Assembly (NCBI GenBank): GCA_004554385.1 | Contig: SFMO01000134.1 | Location: 1-13,889, forward strand | Direction of reading: 5' to 3' | Origin: Ruminococcus flavefaciens | Lineage (GTDB): Bacteria; Bacillota; Clostridia; Oscillospirales; Ruminococcaceae | Length of the DNA: 13,889 bases | Shown: piece after piece, positions 1 through 7,194 of the stretch | How positions within the stretch are numbered: the stretch's first letter is position 1 | Layout: every line of letters begins with the position of its first letter | Notes under the pieces: generated by a model | What the model saw: only the letters and a program-made list of their open reading frames with translations | Database searches by the model: none | What the model was told of the DNA's origin: nothing | Made by a program: the position numbers and the translations under genes

Positions 1-51
1 AAACTCGATGGAATGTCACCTGTTGAATACCGTCTTGCCAAAGCTGCATAA
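1..51 (+). CDS. IS3-family transposase, C-terminal fragment (OrfB-type)
   Basis: Frame 1 from the first base reads K-L-D-G-M-S-P-V-E-Y-R-L-A-K-A-A and stops at TAA (49-51). The string GMSPVEYR close to the end of the protein is the usual C-terminus of IS3/IS150-type OrfB integrase-fold (DDE) transposases, where a short stretch after the catalytic domain ends in a 'SPVEYR' motif. Only 16 codons are present because the gene is cut by the window edge, so the catalytic residues cannot be checked. The terminal repeat 60 bp further on supports the call. Confidence 0.8.
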   Translation, partial: KLDGMSPVEYRLAKAA

Positions 52-56
52 AGCAA

Positions 57-90
57 CAAAGCGACCAAGCTTTGTCGCTTTGTCGCTTTG
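57..90 (+). repeat. Hairpin with an 8-bp tandem repeat in the IS tail
   Basis: Just after the transposase stop, CAAAGCGAC (57-65) is perfectly complementary to GTCGCTTTG (74-82) across an 8-nt loop. The right arm is followed by a second copy of the unit TGTCGCTT, so 73-88 is a two-copy direct repeat and the left arm could pair with either copy. It may act as the transposase terminator, but there is no uninterrupted T-run directly after it. Confidence 0.4.
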
Positions 91-110
91 CATAAATTTT
101 CTTTTAAATC

Positions 111-137
111 TTTGTCTAACTTTTTGGGGTCAGTTCA
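111..137 (-). repeat. IS3-family terminal inverted repeat (right end)
   Basis: Read on the minus strand from 137 the sequence begins TGAACTGACCCCAAAAAG and continues TTAGACAAA. This matches the general form of IS3-family ends in Firmicutes. It marks the outer border of the element. Confidence 0.8.
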
Positions 138-158
138 TTTCGGAAGGGCTTTTTTGTT
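138..158 (-). terminator. Half of a rho-independent terminator, truncated by the IS
   Basis: Downstream of the GH43 gene stop (minus strand) lies AAAAAAGCCCTTCCGAAA and then the IS border. This has the A-run plus GC arm expected for the 5' half of a terminator, and on the plus strand it reads CGGAAGGGCTTTTTT, a perfect 3' half. The complementary arm is absent in the window and would have to lie on the far side of the IS. The intact terminator at 4238-4266 has the same A-run / stem / T-run layout, which supports the reading. Confidence 0.6.
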
Positions 159-3050
159 TTACTCAACTATTACCGTTGCTGTAACCTTTTTATTAGCCGC
201 TGAGATCTCTGCTTCATCACTGAGATTCAGTACGGGAGCACCGTTGCCGTCAAATACAACGCGTTTAATGCGTGTATGTCTGCAGGGATCGTAAAGAGGA
301 TCCTTATTATAAGTACCGCACCCCTGTGACGCATGGCTGTCAGGACGTGCATGATACACAATGAGAAGATTCCCCTTCTCGTCTGTCACAAAGCTGTTAT
401 GTCCGGGACCTGATTTCCCCTTGACATCAGCCGTTGAGAGCACAGGCTCTGTAAGTTTTTTCCAGCTCTTTGTGTTCATCAGATCTGCGTTAATATCTGC
501 CTCAAGTCTTCCAACACAGTATTCAGAGCCTGTTCCCGAAGCCGAGAAGAACACATAGACCTTCTTGTCAGTCTTAAGAACTGCTGCGCCTTCGTTTACA
601 CGGTTATTTACAAGCTCCCATTTGTACTCGGGTTTTGTGAGAAGTATGGGTTTTGATATGAGCTTCCATGGCTCAGCAGGATTTATCTCCGCCATAAACA
701 GCGATGAATCACCCTTTATCTCTGCCCATATGACATAGTGCTTACCGTTATTTTCAAAATATGTCATATCCAGAGAGAAGCTTCTGAAGGAATCACTGTC
801 TCCCGATGAAGCCTGCATCTGTCCGCATTCTGTCCATTTTCCCGTATATGGATCTCCGTCGCACTTCAGCACATAGGGACGTATCGCCCATATATCGCTG
901 CTTGCGCCCGCAGCAAAGAAAATATACCAGGAATTACCGATCCTATGCATTTCGGGAGCCCATATATGTTTGGCAAGTATTCCGCTGGAGTGTGCTTTCC
1001 ATATGGTCTTTTCCTCAGCATTCGCAAGTCCGCCCACAGTATTGCTTCTGCGTAGAATTATACGGTCGTATCCCTTGTCTACACTTCCGTAGGCAGGATA
1101 AGACGCTGTAAAGTAGAAATATCCGTCACCGCCGTCCACTACATAAGGATCGGCTCTTTCTTTTATAAACGGATCGGCATAGAGCTCTGCGCTGGATCTG
1201 ACTGTTCCGCTCACTTTGTAACTGCCGAGCTTTGATGTGTCAATATTTGCAATATCAGAACTGTTCCATTCAACGCTGAGTTCACCTGTACCGCCGCCCG
1301 TATACTGCGCTGTGACGGTCTTTGGCATATGCAGCGGCTCACCGCTCCTGGCGCTGACAGTAACAGGCTTTATCCCTGTATTTATGGGGGTAAGGCCTGC
1401 CGAAGGATATGCACTTATGAGCGCATTATACTGATCGCCGTTTATCGGGATAACATATCCATGACGAGGAGTGAAATTGAAGCTGTAGCTGTTCCGGCTT
1501 ACGGTCTTGAAATTGGTGAGGTCGGTAGTCTCCTGCATCACATAGTATCCGTCGCCGTATGCATCGGACATCATAAGCCACTTGTCCGTACCGATAAGAT
1601 TGTAGATATTCGGTCCTTCAACTCCTATATTTCCCTCAGAGACCTGCTTTATTTCGCTGTACGGGCCGCTTGCGTGATCGGCAGTTGCAAGATATATACG
1701 CTTGTTTGTCTCATTTTTATAGTACATATAATACTTGCCATTCTGATAGATTATATCGGAATCAATAGCATCATTGCCGTTTTTCGGTGCAAACAGCAGC
1801 TGCGGTTCAGTATCAAGCCGCTTCATATCTTTGCTGTAGGCGTAATACATGATCGTTCTGTCATCGCGCCCGGGCACTCTCGCCGCAAAATATATCATAT
1901 AGGATTCCTTTTCGGGATCGTATATAGCCTGCGGAGCCCACGCACGGTCAGCTCCCTGCATAAGAGGATACTTGTTAGCTATAGCAATACTTGTTTCATC
2001 GAACCAGTGAACAAGATCAGTAGACTTTGCGCTGAGAAGATTCCTGTTGCTGCTCCAGCCGAGTGACGACTTCATATCAGTAGCCAGCAGATAGTAGAAT
2101 CCGTCCTCGCCTTTGAAAATATAAGGATCACGAAGGCACTCAGTACCTACACTTGACTTCCAGACAGCTCCGCCGCTGTTGAGAGCCTTGAAGTTATAGC
2201 CATCTGTGCTGACAGCATAGGAAAGCCTTTCCTGTTCGGGAGCATTTCCGAGGAAGTAGGCAAAGAGATAGGCTACATCTGGCTTCTCGTTGGAAATGGT
2301 GCTGTAGGTCTGTATATCCGTTTTATTTCCAAGTATAAAGCCTGTAAGAAGAACCAGGTCAGCAGTATTAACCGCGCCGTCGCCGTTCATATCTGCAATG
2401 GCGCACATTGTATCATCGAAACTGCTTATAACTCCGCGTTGCATGATGATACGGTCATAGCTGTCAACAGCACCGTCAAAGTTAAGGTCACCGCGGACGA
2501 ATTTGAAATCTCCGCCTACAGGACGGATATAGAACTTCTGTCCCTCACCCTTCCAGTAGTCCCACTGGTCAATATTGGCACCGTTCTCATAGCTGATGTC
2601 ATATACGTCGAGAGCGGCATTGCCTGAGCACTCGCCTGTGATATAATAAGCATCATCTGTGCGGTGGAGTATAAAGTGCTGAGCAGCTGTATCTCTGTAC
2701 TCCGAAAGATAGATATTGTTGCCGTTGGTGGAGTCACCGTTTTCAACTGTCAGCGCCATTCTTCTGTCCGCACCTGAGAGTATGCAGCATTTTCCGTCCC
2801 CTGCACTCTCTATATGCCATACCTGAGAATCATCGCCAAGCTTCTCCCACTGCTGAACATTTCCGTCGCTTGCAGCAGTTATGTACTTTCCGCTGAGACG
2901 CACCATAATTGTATAGTCGCCTCCGCTTATGACCTCGCCGTATTCATCAGCAAAGTCCGCCGTTACTGCTGCCTGCACATTGACAGGACAAGCCGCAAAT
3001 GCAAGCACAGCTGCACTTGCCGCAGCCATCAGCCTTTTTAGCACCTTCAT
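159..3050 (-). CDS. Secreted cellulosomal enzyme: CBM13 - dockerin - GH43 - Ig-like - GH43
   Basis: A 963-residue secreted modular hydrolase. Residues 1-27 form a signal peptide (KVLKR, then an Ala-rich core). Residues about 44-178 look like a ricin-type beta-trefoil CBM13 (repeated Q-x-W / Q-x-F strands). A dockerin follows at about 187-245 with two calcium loops, DLNFDGAVD and DMNGDGAVN. The first GH43 five-blade domain covers about 258-550 (candidate base D308 in RDPYIF, pKa-modulating D430, acid E478 in GVEGPN). A short Ig-like segment covers about 560-622. The second GH43 domain covers about 625-950 (D634 in RADPYV, D761 in SLDMTY, E820 in NEGAAV). All catalytic positions of both domains appear intact. 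GH43 enzymes are mostly alpha-L-arabinofuranosidases, xylosidases or arabinanases, so side-chain removal from arabinoxylan or arabinan is likely; the exact specificity is not readable. The ATG at 3050 is chosen over an upstream TTG (3056) because it sits 8 nt from AGAGG. Confidence 0.92.
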   Translation of the reverse strand: MKVLKRLMAAASAAVLAFAACPVNVQAAVTADFADEYGEVISGGDYTIMVRLSGKYITAASDGNVQQWEKLGDDSQVWHIESAGDGKCCILSGADRRMALTVENGDSTNGNNIYLSEYRDTAAQHFILHRTDDAYYITGECSGNAALDVYDISYENGANIDQWDYWKGEGQKFYIRPVGGDFKFVRGDLNFDGAVDSYDRIIMQRGVISSFDDTMCAIADMNGDGAVNTADLVLLTGFILGNKTDIQTYSTISNEKPDVAYLFAYFLGNAPEQERLSYAVSTDGYNFKALNSGGAVWKSSVGTECLRDPYIFKGEDGFYYLLATDMKSSLGWSSNRNLLSAKSTDLVHWFDETSIAIANKYPLMQGADRAWAPQAIYDPEKESYMIYFAARVPGRDDRTIMYYAYSKDMKRLDTEPQLLFAPKNGNDAIDSDIIYQNGKYYMYYKNETNKRIYLATADHASGPYSEIKQVSEGNIGVEGPNIYNLIGTDKWLMMSDAYGDGYYVMQETTDLTNFKTVSRNSYSFNFTPRHGYVIPINGDQYNALISAYPSAGLTPINTGIKPVTVSARSGEPLHMPKTVTAQYTGGGTGELSVEWNSSDIANIDTSKLGSYKVSGTVRSSAELYADPFIKERADPYVVDGGDGYFYFTASYPAYGSVDKGYDRIILRRSNTVGGLANAEEKTIWKAHSSGILAKHIWAPEMHRIGNSWYIFFAAGASSDIWAIRPYVLKCDGDPYTGKWTECGQMQASSGDSDSFRSFSLDMTYFENNGKHYVIWAEIKGDSSLFMAEINPAEPWKLISKPILLTKPEYKWELVNNRVNEGAAVLKTDKKVYVFFSASGTGSEYCVGRLEADINADLMNTKSWKKLTEPVLSTADVKGKSGPGHNSFVTDEKGNLLIVYHARPDSHASQGCGTYNKDPLYDPCRHTRIKRVVFDGNGAPVLNLSDEAEISAANKKVTATVIVE

Positions 3051-3122
3051 ACTCAAAACCTCTTTTCTTTATTGTAATAAAAACCTCAAATCAAACGGAA
3101 CTATCAGTTCAGCTCCGCAGCT

Positions 3123-3797
3123 TTACCATACAAACATTGATGCAAGCAGATCCCAGTACATATGAAGCGCAATGGGAACAAGTATATTTTTGCTTCTGAG
3201 AAATTCAGTGCTGAATATCACACTCAGTAACAAAATGATAATAAAACCGAAACGTGTGAATGAAGATACAAAAATACCATTTCTTATCCAGATAGGAAAA
3301 TGTATCATAAGGAACATTAGCGCATTGAGTATGATATACCGCCATTTCTTATCCTCATTGACTGTAGCGTTCAACAGCCAGCCGCGGAATACCATTTCCT
3401 CCTCCAAGCCGACAAAAAGTACCATTATGATACTCGCTATACCGAAATCCCTTTGTATCTTTATTTCACCATACTGACTGTACGCATTGACCAGAATGTA
3501 TACAGTAAAAAATGCAAAAACCGGAAGATATTTCAGCCAATTTACCTTAGCTGTAAACATTTCCTTCAGCCTTACAAGAACATCAGACGAATACTTATGT
3601 ATAAGAAGCACGGCAGGCAGCGTCCATACAAGGTTTTTTATAACAGTCTCACACAGTTCAACAATTAAATCATTATTTATTGCACTGCCCAGATACTTTC
3701 TGCCAACCAGCTCATATACTGCCCAGGCAGCATAAAATAATACGATATAGATTAATAAAGCCTTTTTCAATGTTAATTTGTTAGTTTTGTGTTCCAT
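3123..3797 (-). CDS. CPBP-family intramembrane metalloprotease (CAAX/Abi type)
   Basis: A 224-residue integral membrane protein with several hydrophobic segments (about 12-30, 52-67, 87-105, 119-131, 154-165, 183-196, 204-224). The three signature motifs of the CPBP (CAAX protease and bacteriocin-processing) family are present: EExxxR at E133-E134...R138 inside GLEEEMVFRG, FxxxH at F162-H166 (FLMIH), and HxxxD at H212-D216 (HMYWD). These are the metal-binding/catalytic residues of the Rce1-like glutamate proteases. Bacterial members take part in bacteriocin maturation or immunity, but many are uncharacterised and no peptide bacteriocin gene is visible nearby. The start follows AAAGGAG at a 5-6 nt spacing. 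It lies 23 bp downstream of the TfoX-domain gene and is probably co-transcribed with it. Confidence 0.9.
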   Translation of the reverse strand: MEHKTNKLTLKKALLIYIVLFYAAWAVYELVGRKYLGSAINNDLIVELCETVIKNLVWTLPAVLLIHKYSSDVLVRLKEMFTAKVNWLKYLPVFAFFTVYILVNAYSQYGEIKIQRDFGIASIIMVLFVGLEEEMVFRGWLLNATVNEDKKWRYIILNALMFLMIHFPIWIRNGIFVSSFTRFGFIIILLLSVIFSTEFLRSKNILVPIALHMYWDLLASMFVW

Positions 3798-3820
3798 TTT
3801 TTCTCCTTTAAGCTGCGTAT

Positions 3821-4135
3821 TTATTTCTTTTTCCTTGGCATCGGCAGTTCACAGACCATAACCTCAAACAAGTCCCTGAGAAAAGCCTTGTTCTCAATGT
3901 CCTCAACAAGAAGCATTTCCTTTGCTCCCTCATAGGGAAGTTCCATAGATACATCGGGCATAAGTGCCCTTGCATTTTTTGTGTTCTTCACAAGAAATCT
4001 GTCATCATAGATACCGCCGATGACTCTGCTCTGATAGTAGATGATGTACTCTCCCATCATAGCCCTATAAGAAATATCATTGAGCTCGGATAACTGTTCA
4101 AGCACATATTCAAGGTATTCTTTTGTTGATGCCAT
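3821..4135 (-). CDS. TfoX N-terminal-domain protein
   Basis: A 104-residue soluble protein that matches the TfoX/Sxy N-terminal domain over its whole length: an N-terminal helix, the MMGEYIIYY strand region (residues 26-34, matching the family's R-x-M-F/M-G-x-y pattern), G-G-I-Y-D-D-R-F-L-V-K (40-50), and a C-terminal alpha/beta part ending in a basic tail PRKKK. Proteobacterial TfoX/Sxy has an additional C-terminal domain and controls competence; Firmicute single-domain members are usually uncharacterised, so a competence role should not be assumed. The ATG at 4135 follows GAGGAG with a 5-nt spacer. It is the first gene of a two-gene unit with the CPBP protease, with its own promoter at 4173-4201. 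Confidence 0.85.
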   Translation of the reverse strand: MASTKEYLEYVLEQLSELNDISYRAMMGEYIIYYQSRVIGGIYDDRFLVKNTKNARALMPDVSMELPYEGAKEMLLVEDIENKAFLRDLFEVMVCELPMPRKKK

Positions 4136-4172
4136 ATGCTCTCCTCTGTCTTCTTAACAATTTATCAATAAT

Positions 4173-4201
4173 ATTCTATACTATTTTCTCCTAAAAATCA
4201 A
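4173..4201 (-). promoter_or_regulatory. Sigma-A-type promoter for the TfoX-CPBP unit
   Basis: On the minus strand TTGATT (4201-4196) and TAGAAT (4178-4173) are separated by exactly 17 bp. The -10 matches 5 of 6 consensus positions and the -35 4 of 6. The box lies 37 bp before the TfoX-domain start and downstream of the xylanase terminator, so the small operon can be transcribed independently. Confidence 0.6.
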
Positions 4202-4237
4202 TAGTTTTTTGTGCTTTCTAATATAATTTGCAACAAA

Positions 4238-4266
4238 AAAAGCTCCGACACACGATCGGAGCTTTT
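4238..4266 (-). terminator. Rho-independent terminator of the GH11/esterase gene
   Basis: A perfect 11-bp stem (AAAAGCTCCGA against TCGGAGCTTTT) with a 7-nt loop, 10 bp after the TAA of the xylanase gene. On the minus strand the stem runs into a seven-T tract. It separates the large enzyme gene from the TfoX-CPBP unit. Confidence 0.92.
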
Positions 4267-4276
4267 AATGGATTTT

Positions 4277-6886
4277 TTACTTTATGAGACCGATACCCCA
4301 GATTGTGAAGCTGCCGCTTCCTGTGATTGAAACATCAAGGTCTCCCGTAGTATCCTGATAGTAGCCAAGCTCTGCGTCAGGACCACCCCATGTGTACTGC
4401 TTGTTGCCGTTGATCTTGGTAGTCTTGCCGTTTACAGTAACATTTATGCTGCCCATACCCGTGCTGTTAGCCTTGAATACAACTATGAAGCCCTTACCCT
4501 GTGTCTTGAATGTCATAGGACTTCCGCCGCTAAGAGTATAGGAGTATGGCAGTGAGTTATAGCCTGTTCCTGCCTTCCATGAACCCGCATTGAAGTTTGT
4601 GAGTGTCTTCGGATCAACATTTACGCATGAAGCGTACTCTGCCCCGTAAACGTACTTTGTAGGCTGTGTGTAGCCTGCGGACTGATTCTCAGTCTTTAAA
4701 GCCTGACGAACATAATATGCCATACAGTCTGCTACAAGCTGTCCGCCCTTCTGATGCGGATGATAATCATCTGTGTAATAATCGCTTGTCTGGAGGAACT
4801 TGCTGTTGAATGCCTTGGTAAGAGCATCGTCCATACTGATTACAGGAATATCAAAATTTTTGCCTATAGGATACATCTGTGCCTGGCTTGAGAAGCCGCC
4901 TCTTGCACGTGTAATGAGCACACATACAGCAGGCTCGTTAGGCATATCAAGGAACTTCTTGATACAGCTCTCGAAGCACTTCTTATACATGATATCCTCA
5001 TGGTCATTTACAGAGAATTCAAGGAATATGATATCGGGATTCTGAGATACTATATCCTTCTCGCTGCGAACAAGACCGACAACAGAGGAAGTACCGGACA
5101 TACCTGCATTGACCTCCTTGAAGCTGCCCTTTGCAAATGTAGTCTTGAGGTAATTTGAGAATGGCGAACTGTAATTCTTGCCCTCTGTGATAGAACCACC
5201 AAGGTAAGCTATTGTAAGAGGCTGACCGCTTTCTGCTGCCGCAAGCTTCTGAGTAAGTCTATATGTGTTGCCCATATGCTTGATAGAGCTCTTATAGAAG
5301 TCGATGTACTGAGCAGAAGCTGTCTCCTTGTAGTTATCCCACTTGGAGGTGTCATATTCGGGCTTCTCGGGCTCCGGCGGCTCAGGCCATTCACTGAGCT
5401 TTCCGATAACGAAAGACTGGATAAGCACCAGATCCGCTGTTTCAAGCTTGCCATTCTGGTCAACATCAGATGCTTTAAGGTCAGAACCCGATGCATTGCC
5501 TGCAATGAGCTCATTTCTTACAGTTACAAGGTCGAAGGAATCAATAGCACCGTCAAAATTTGCATCACCGAGGATAACAGTCTTGGGACCATCAGCTCCC
5601 TTGATCTCTGTGCCGCTCTTAGCAGCCGCTGCCTCGTCGATATAGAAATCAATGTCAGTATCCACTGTCTCAACATACAGCTGGAGATCTGAAGCTCCCT
5701 CAGGGATAGTGTAGCTTGGATTAGCAAGCTGTACCCAGTCACCTGCTGTTGTTGAAGCAGAAGCGACCTCACTGTACTGAGCACCTGTGCCATCGTTATA
5801 CTGAAGAGTGAGCTTGAACTTTTCCTCAGAGCCGCCTGTCTTATACATAGCATTGACAGCAAAGCTGTATGTCTTTCCGGGCTGGAAGGTATCAGTGTCC
5901 AGAGCCTTTACAGCACCGTTCCAGTTAGCTGTTCTGCCTGTAACGCTGAGAGAACCTGTACCTGCGAACTTCTCTGAGGTGGTTGCATCAACAGACGCAG
6001 CGCCTCTGCCTGCCCATTCACCTACGCCGCTGTCAAAGCTGTCCATGAAGTAGTAGCCGTTTTCGTCGGGTTCAACATTTTTCTTTGGCTGATCCTGCTC
6101 TGTGCCAGGATCGATGTCTGATCCGCCGTCATCATAGTTCTCGTACACTCTGACGCTCTTGACATTTGCAGAGCCGTTTGACCTGTAGCCTTCGATATTA
6201 AGGGAGACCTCATAAAGAGTACCACTCATGTCAAGTCCTGCCTTTGACCACGCATCAAAGTGCTTGCCTACATGGATCGTGCCCTTCATGTTGTTCTGAA
6301 CATTATCTCTCGAACCACTTGACTGACGAACGCTCCAATACTGAGGGAATGTCTTGGTGCCATCAAGAGAAGGCTGATTGATACGCATAGTCTTGGCAAT
6401 ATCATATGTATTGCCGTCGAGGGTAACTGTACCCTTTCTTTCTGCATCACCGGCAATCGGTCTCCAGCTGCCCCATCCTTCAACGATATAATATTCCATG
6501 AGAGGGTTTCTTGTCCAACCGTAAACGCACATATAAGAATTGCCTCTTGGGGAATACTCAACATCATAGGTGAGGACGATATTACTGCCTATGTCCTTGT
6601 AATTTTTCTTCTTGCTGTCGTAATTCTTACCCATACGCGCAAGGAAATTCTCGATGTTGCTCCATGAACAGGTAAATGAACCTGCGCTTGGTTTCATTGA
6701 AACCTGTCCCTGACCGTTCTGGTTCCACATCTCGTAGTCATATCCGCCAATATTGCCTCTGTCCTGTGCATCGACAGCCCTGGCGGACAATGTGCCTGCT
6801 TCGGGGAACGCTGTATTGCCTACTAACAGCAATGCTGACGCTGTTACAGCAGAAAGCATTTTCCCGAAAACCTTTGAATGTTTCAT
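4277..6886 (-). CDS. Cellulosomal bifunctional xylanase/esterase: GH11 - CBM22 - dockerin - SGNH esterase
   Basis: An 869-residue secreted enzyme. A signal peptide spans about 1-38 (MKHSKVFGKMLS, then a hydrophobic core). The GH11 endo-beta-1,4-xylanase domain covers about 44-250, with nucleophile E131 (PLMEYYIVEGWGSWRP) and acid/base E232 (NIEGYRSNGSANV). A CBM22-like beta-sandwich covers about 275-422, and a dockerin about 438-500 (DANFDGAID and DVDQNGKLE loops). A Pro-rich linker leads to an SGNH-hydrolase domain at about 520-735: S565 in GGSIT, Gly in NAGMSG, N627 in FSVND, and D706/H709 in DDYHPH. The last 115 or so residues are beta-rich and I do not recognise them. The known pairing of GH11 with acetyl-xylan esterases suggests chain cutting plus deacetylation of xylan on the cellulosome; acetyl specificity is inferred. 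The ATG at 6886 is chosen because AAAGGAGTG precedes it, while an in-frame start at 6925 lies upstream of the likely transcription start. Confidence 0.95.
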   Translation of the reverse strand: MKHSKVFGKMLSAVTASALLLVGNTAFPEAGTLSARAVDAQDRGNIGGYDYEMWNQNGQGQVSMKPSAGSFTCSWSNIENFLARMGKNYDSKKKNYKDIGSNIVLTYDVEYSPRGNSYMCVYGWTRNPLMEYYIVEGWGSWRPIAGDAERKGTVTLDGNTYDIAKTMRINQPSLDGTKTFPQYWSVRQSSGSRDNVQNNMKGTIHVGKHFDAWSKAGLDMSGTLYEVSLNIEGYRSNGSANVKSVRVYENYDDGGSDIDPGTEQDQPKKNVEPDENGYYFMDSFDSGVGEWAGRGAASVDATTSEKFAGTGSLSVTGRTANWNGAVKALDTDTFQPGKTYSFAVNAMYKTGGSEEKFKLTLQYNDGTGAQYSEVASASTTAGDWVQLANPSYTIPEGASDLQLYVETVDTDIDFYIDEAAAAKSGTEIKGADGPKTVILGDANFDGAIDSFDLVTVRNELIAGNASGSDLKASDVDQNGKLETADLVLIQSFVIGKLSEWPEPPEPEKPEYDTSKWDNYKETASAQYIDFYKSSIKHMGNTYRLTQKLAAAESGQPLTIAYLGGSITEGKNYSSPFSNYLKTTFAKGSFKEVNAGMSGTSSVVGLVRSEKDIVSQNPDIIFLEFSVNDHEDIMYKKCFESCIKKFLDMPNEPAVCVLITRARGGFSSQAQMYPIGKNFDIPVISMDDALTKAFNSKFLQTSDYYTDDYHPHQKGGQLVADCMAYYVRQALKTENQSAGYTQPTKYVYGAEYASCVNVDPKTLTNFNAGSWKAGTGYNSLPYSYTLSGGSPMTFKTQGKGFIVVFKANSTGMGSINVTVNGKTTKINGNKQYTWGGPDAELGYYQDTTGDLDVSITGSGSFTIWGIGLIK

Positions 6887-6925
6887 TAGTATCACTCCTT
6901 TAAAAATACAAATTTCTCCAATCAT

Positions 6926-6954
6926 ATTATACTTTACACAAAGTAAAATGGCAA
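6926..6954 (-). promoter_or_regulatory. Near-consensus sigma-A promoter of the GH11/esterase gene
   Basis: On the minus strand TTGCCA (6954-6949, 5 of 6) and a perfect TATAAT (6931-6926) are separated by 17 bp. The predicted transcription start near 6919 gives a leader of about 33 nt containing AAAGGAG. This rules out the longer in-frame start at 6925. Confidence 0.85.
6930..6945. promoter_or_regulatory. Palindrome inside the xylanase promoter spacer (possible operator)
   Basis: TACTTTACACAAAGTA is an inverted repeat with 6-bp arms and a 4-bp centre (ACAC / GTGT on the other strand). It fills most of the spacer and touches the -10 box, so a protein bound here would block RNA polymerase. No regulator is identified. 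Confidence 0.45.
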
Positions 6955-7194
6955 CCTACTATTTACATATCAGGTGGACTTTTCGCAGATTGAGGTTAAA
7001 ATTCAGCGTTTTTCACATCAAAATATTCATCTCTTTGTAGAAATAATACAATCAAGTAATTAAAACATCATAATTCCATAATTTAATTAAAGTCCACAAA
7101 AACACATTACATTTTCTGCATTTATTATATCCTATCAACAATCAACTGTCAATAAATTTTCATGCTCAAAAATATTGTATTTATGCTAAGAAAT

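Larger units (their letters stand above)
1..137 (+). mobile_element. Right end of an IS3-family insertion sequence (partial)
   Basis: The element enters from the left edge of the window. It contains the last codons of a transposase read on the plus strand, then about 85 bp of non-coding sequence, and ends in a terminal repeat at 111-137. Read inward from position 137 the end is TGAACTGACCCCAAAAAG followed by TTAGACAAA, which is the kind of TG...-starting inverted repeat known from the IS3 family (IS150-like group). The left end and the target duplication are outside the window. The boundary at 137 is placed from the TG/CA terminus and is therefore an inference, but the sequence changes character there into a half-terminator belonging to the neighbouring gene. 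Confidence 0.85.

Noticed and set aside
1329..2066. Long open frame of 245 codons on the plus strand.
   Set aside because: It lies wholly antisense to the GH43 gene, has no ribosome binding site, and its translation shows no recognisable domain.
3071..3076. TACAAT on the minus strand as a -10 box for the GH43 gene.
   Set aside because: There is no acceptable -35 at 16-18 bp, and transcription would start at the ribosome binding site. The promoter of this gene remains unidentified.
3096..3117. Hairpin after the CPBP gene as a terminator.
   Set aside because: The only continuous helix is 5 bp (GAACT/AGTTC) with a bulged outer part, and the T-rich stretch is interrupted. Too weak to call.
2929..3199. 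Short plus-strand open frames over the GH43 start and the gap before the CPBP gene.
   Set aside because: No ribosome binding sites, overlap with signal-peptide coding sequence, and no protein-like features.
6886..6925. Extended N-terminus of the xylanase/esterase starting at 6925.
   Set aside because: The start lies 1 bp after the -10 box, ahead of the likely transcription start, and lacks a ribosome binding site. The ATG at 6886 has AAAGGAG and begins a normal signal peptide.
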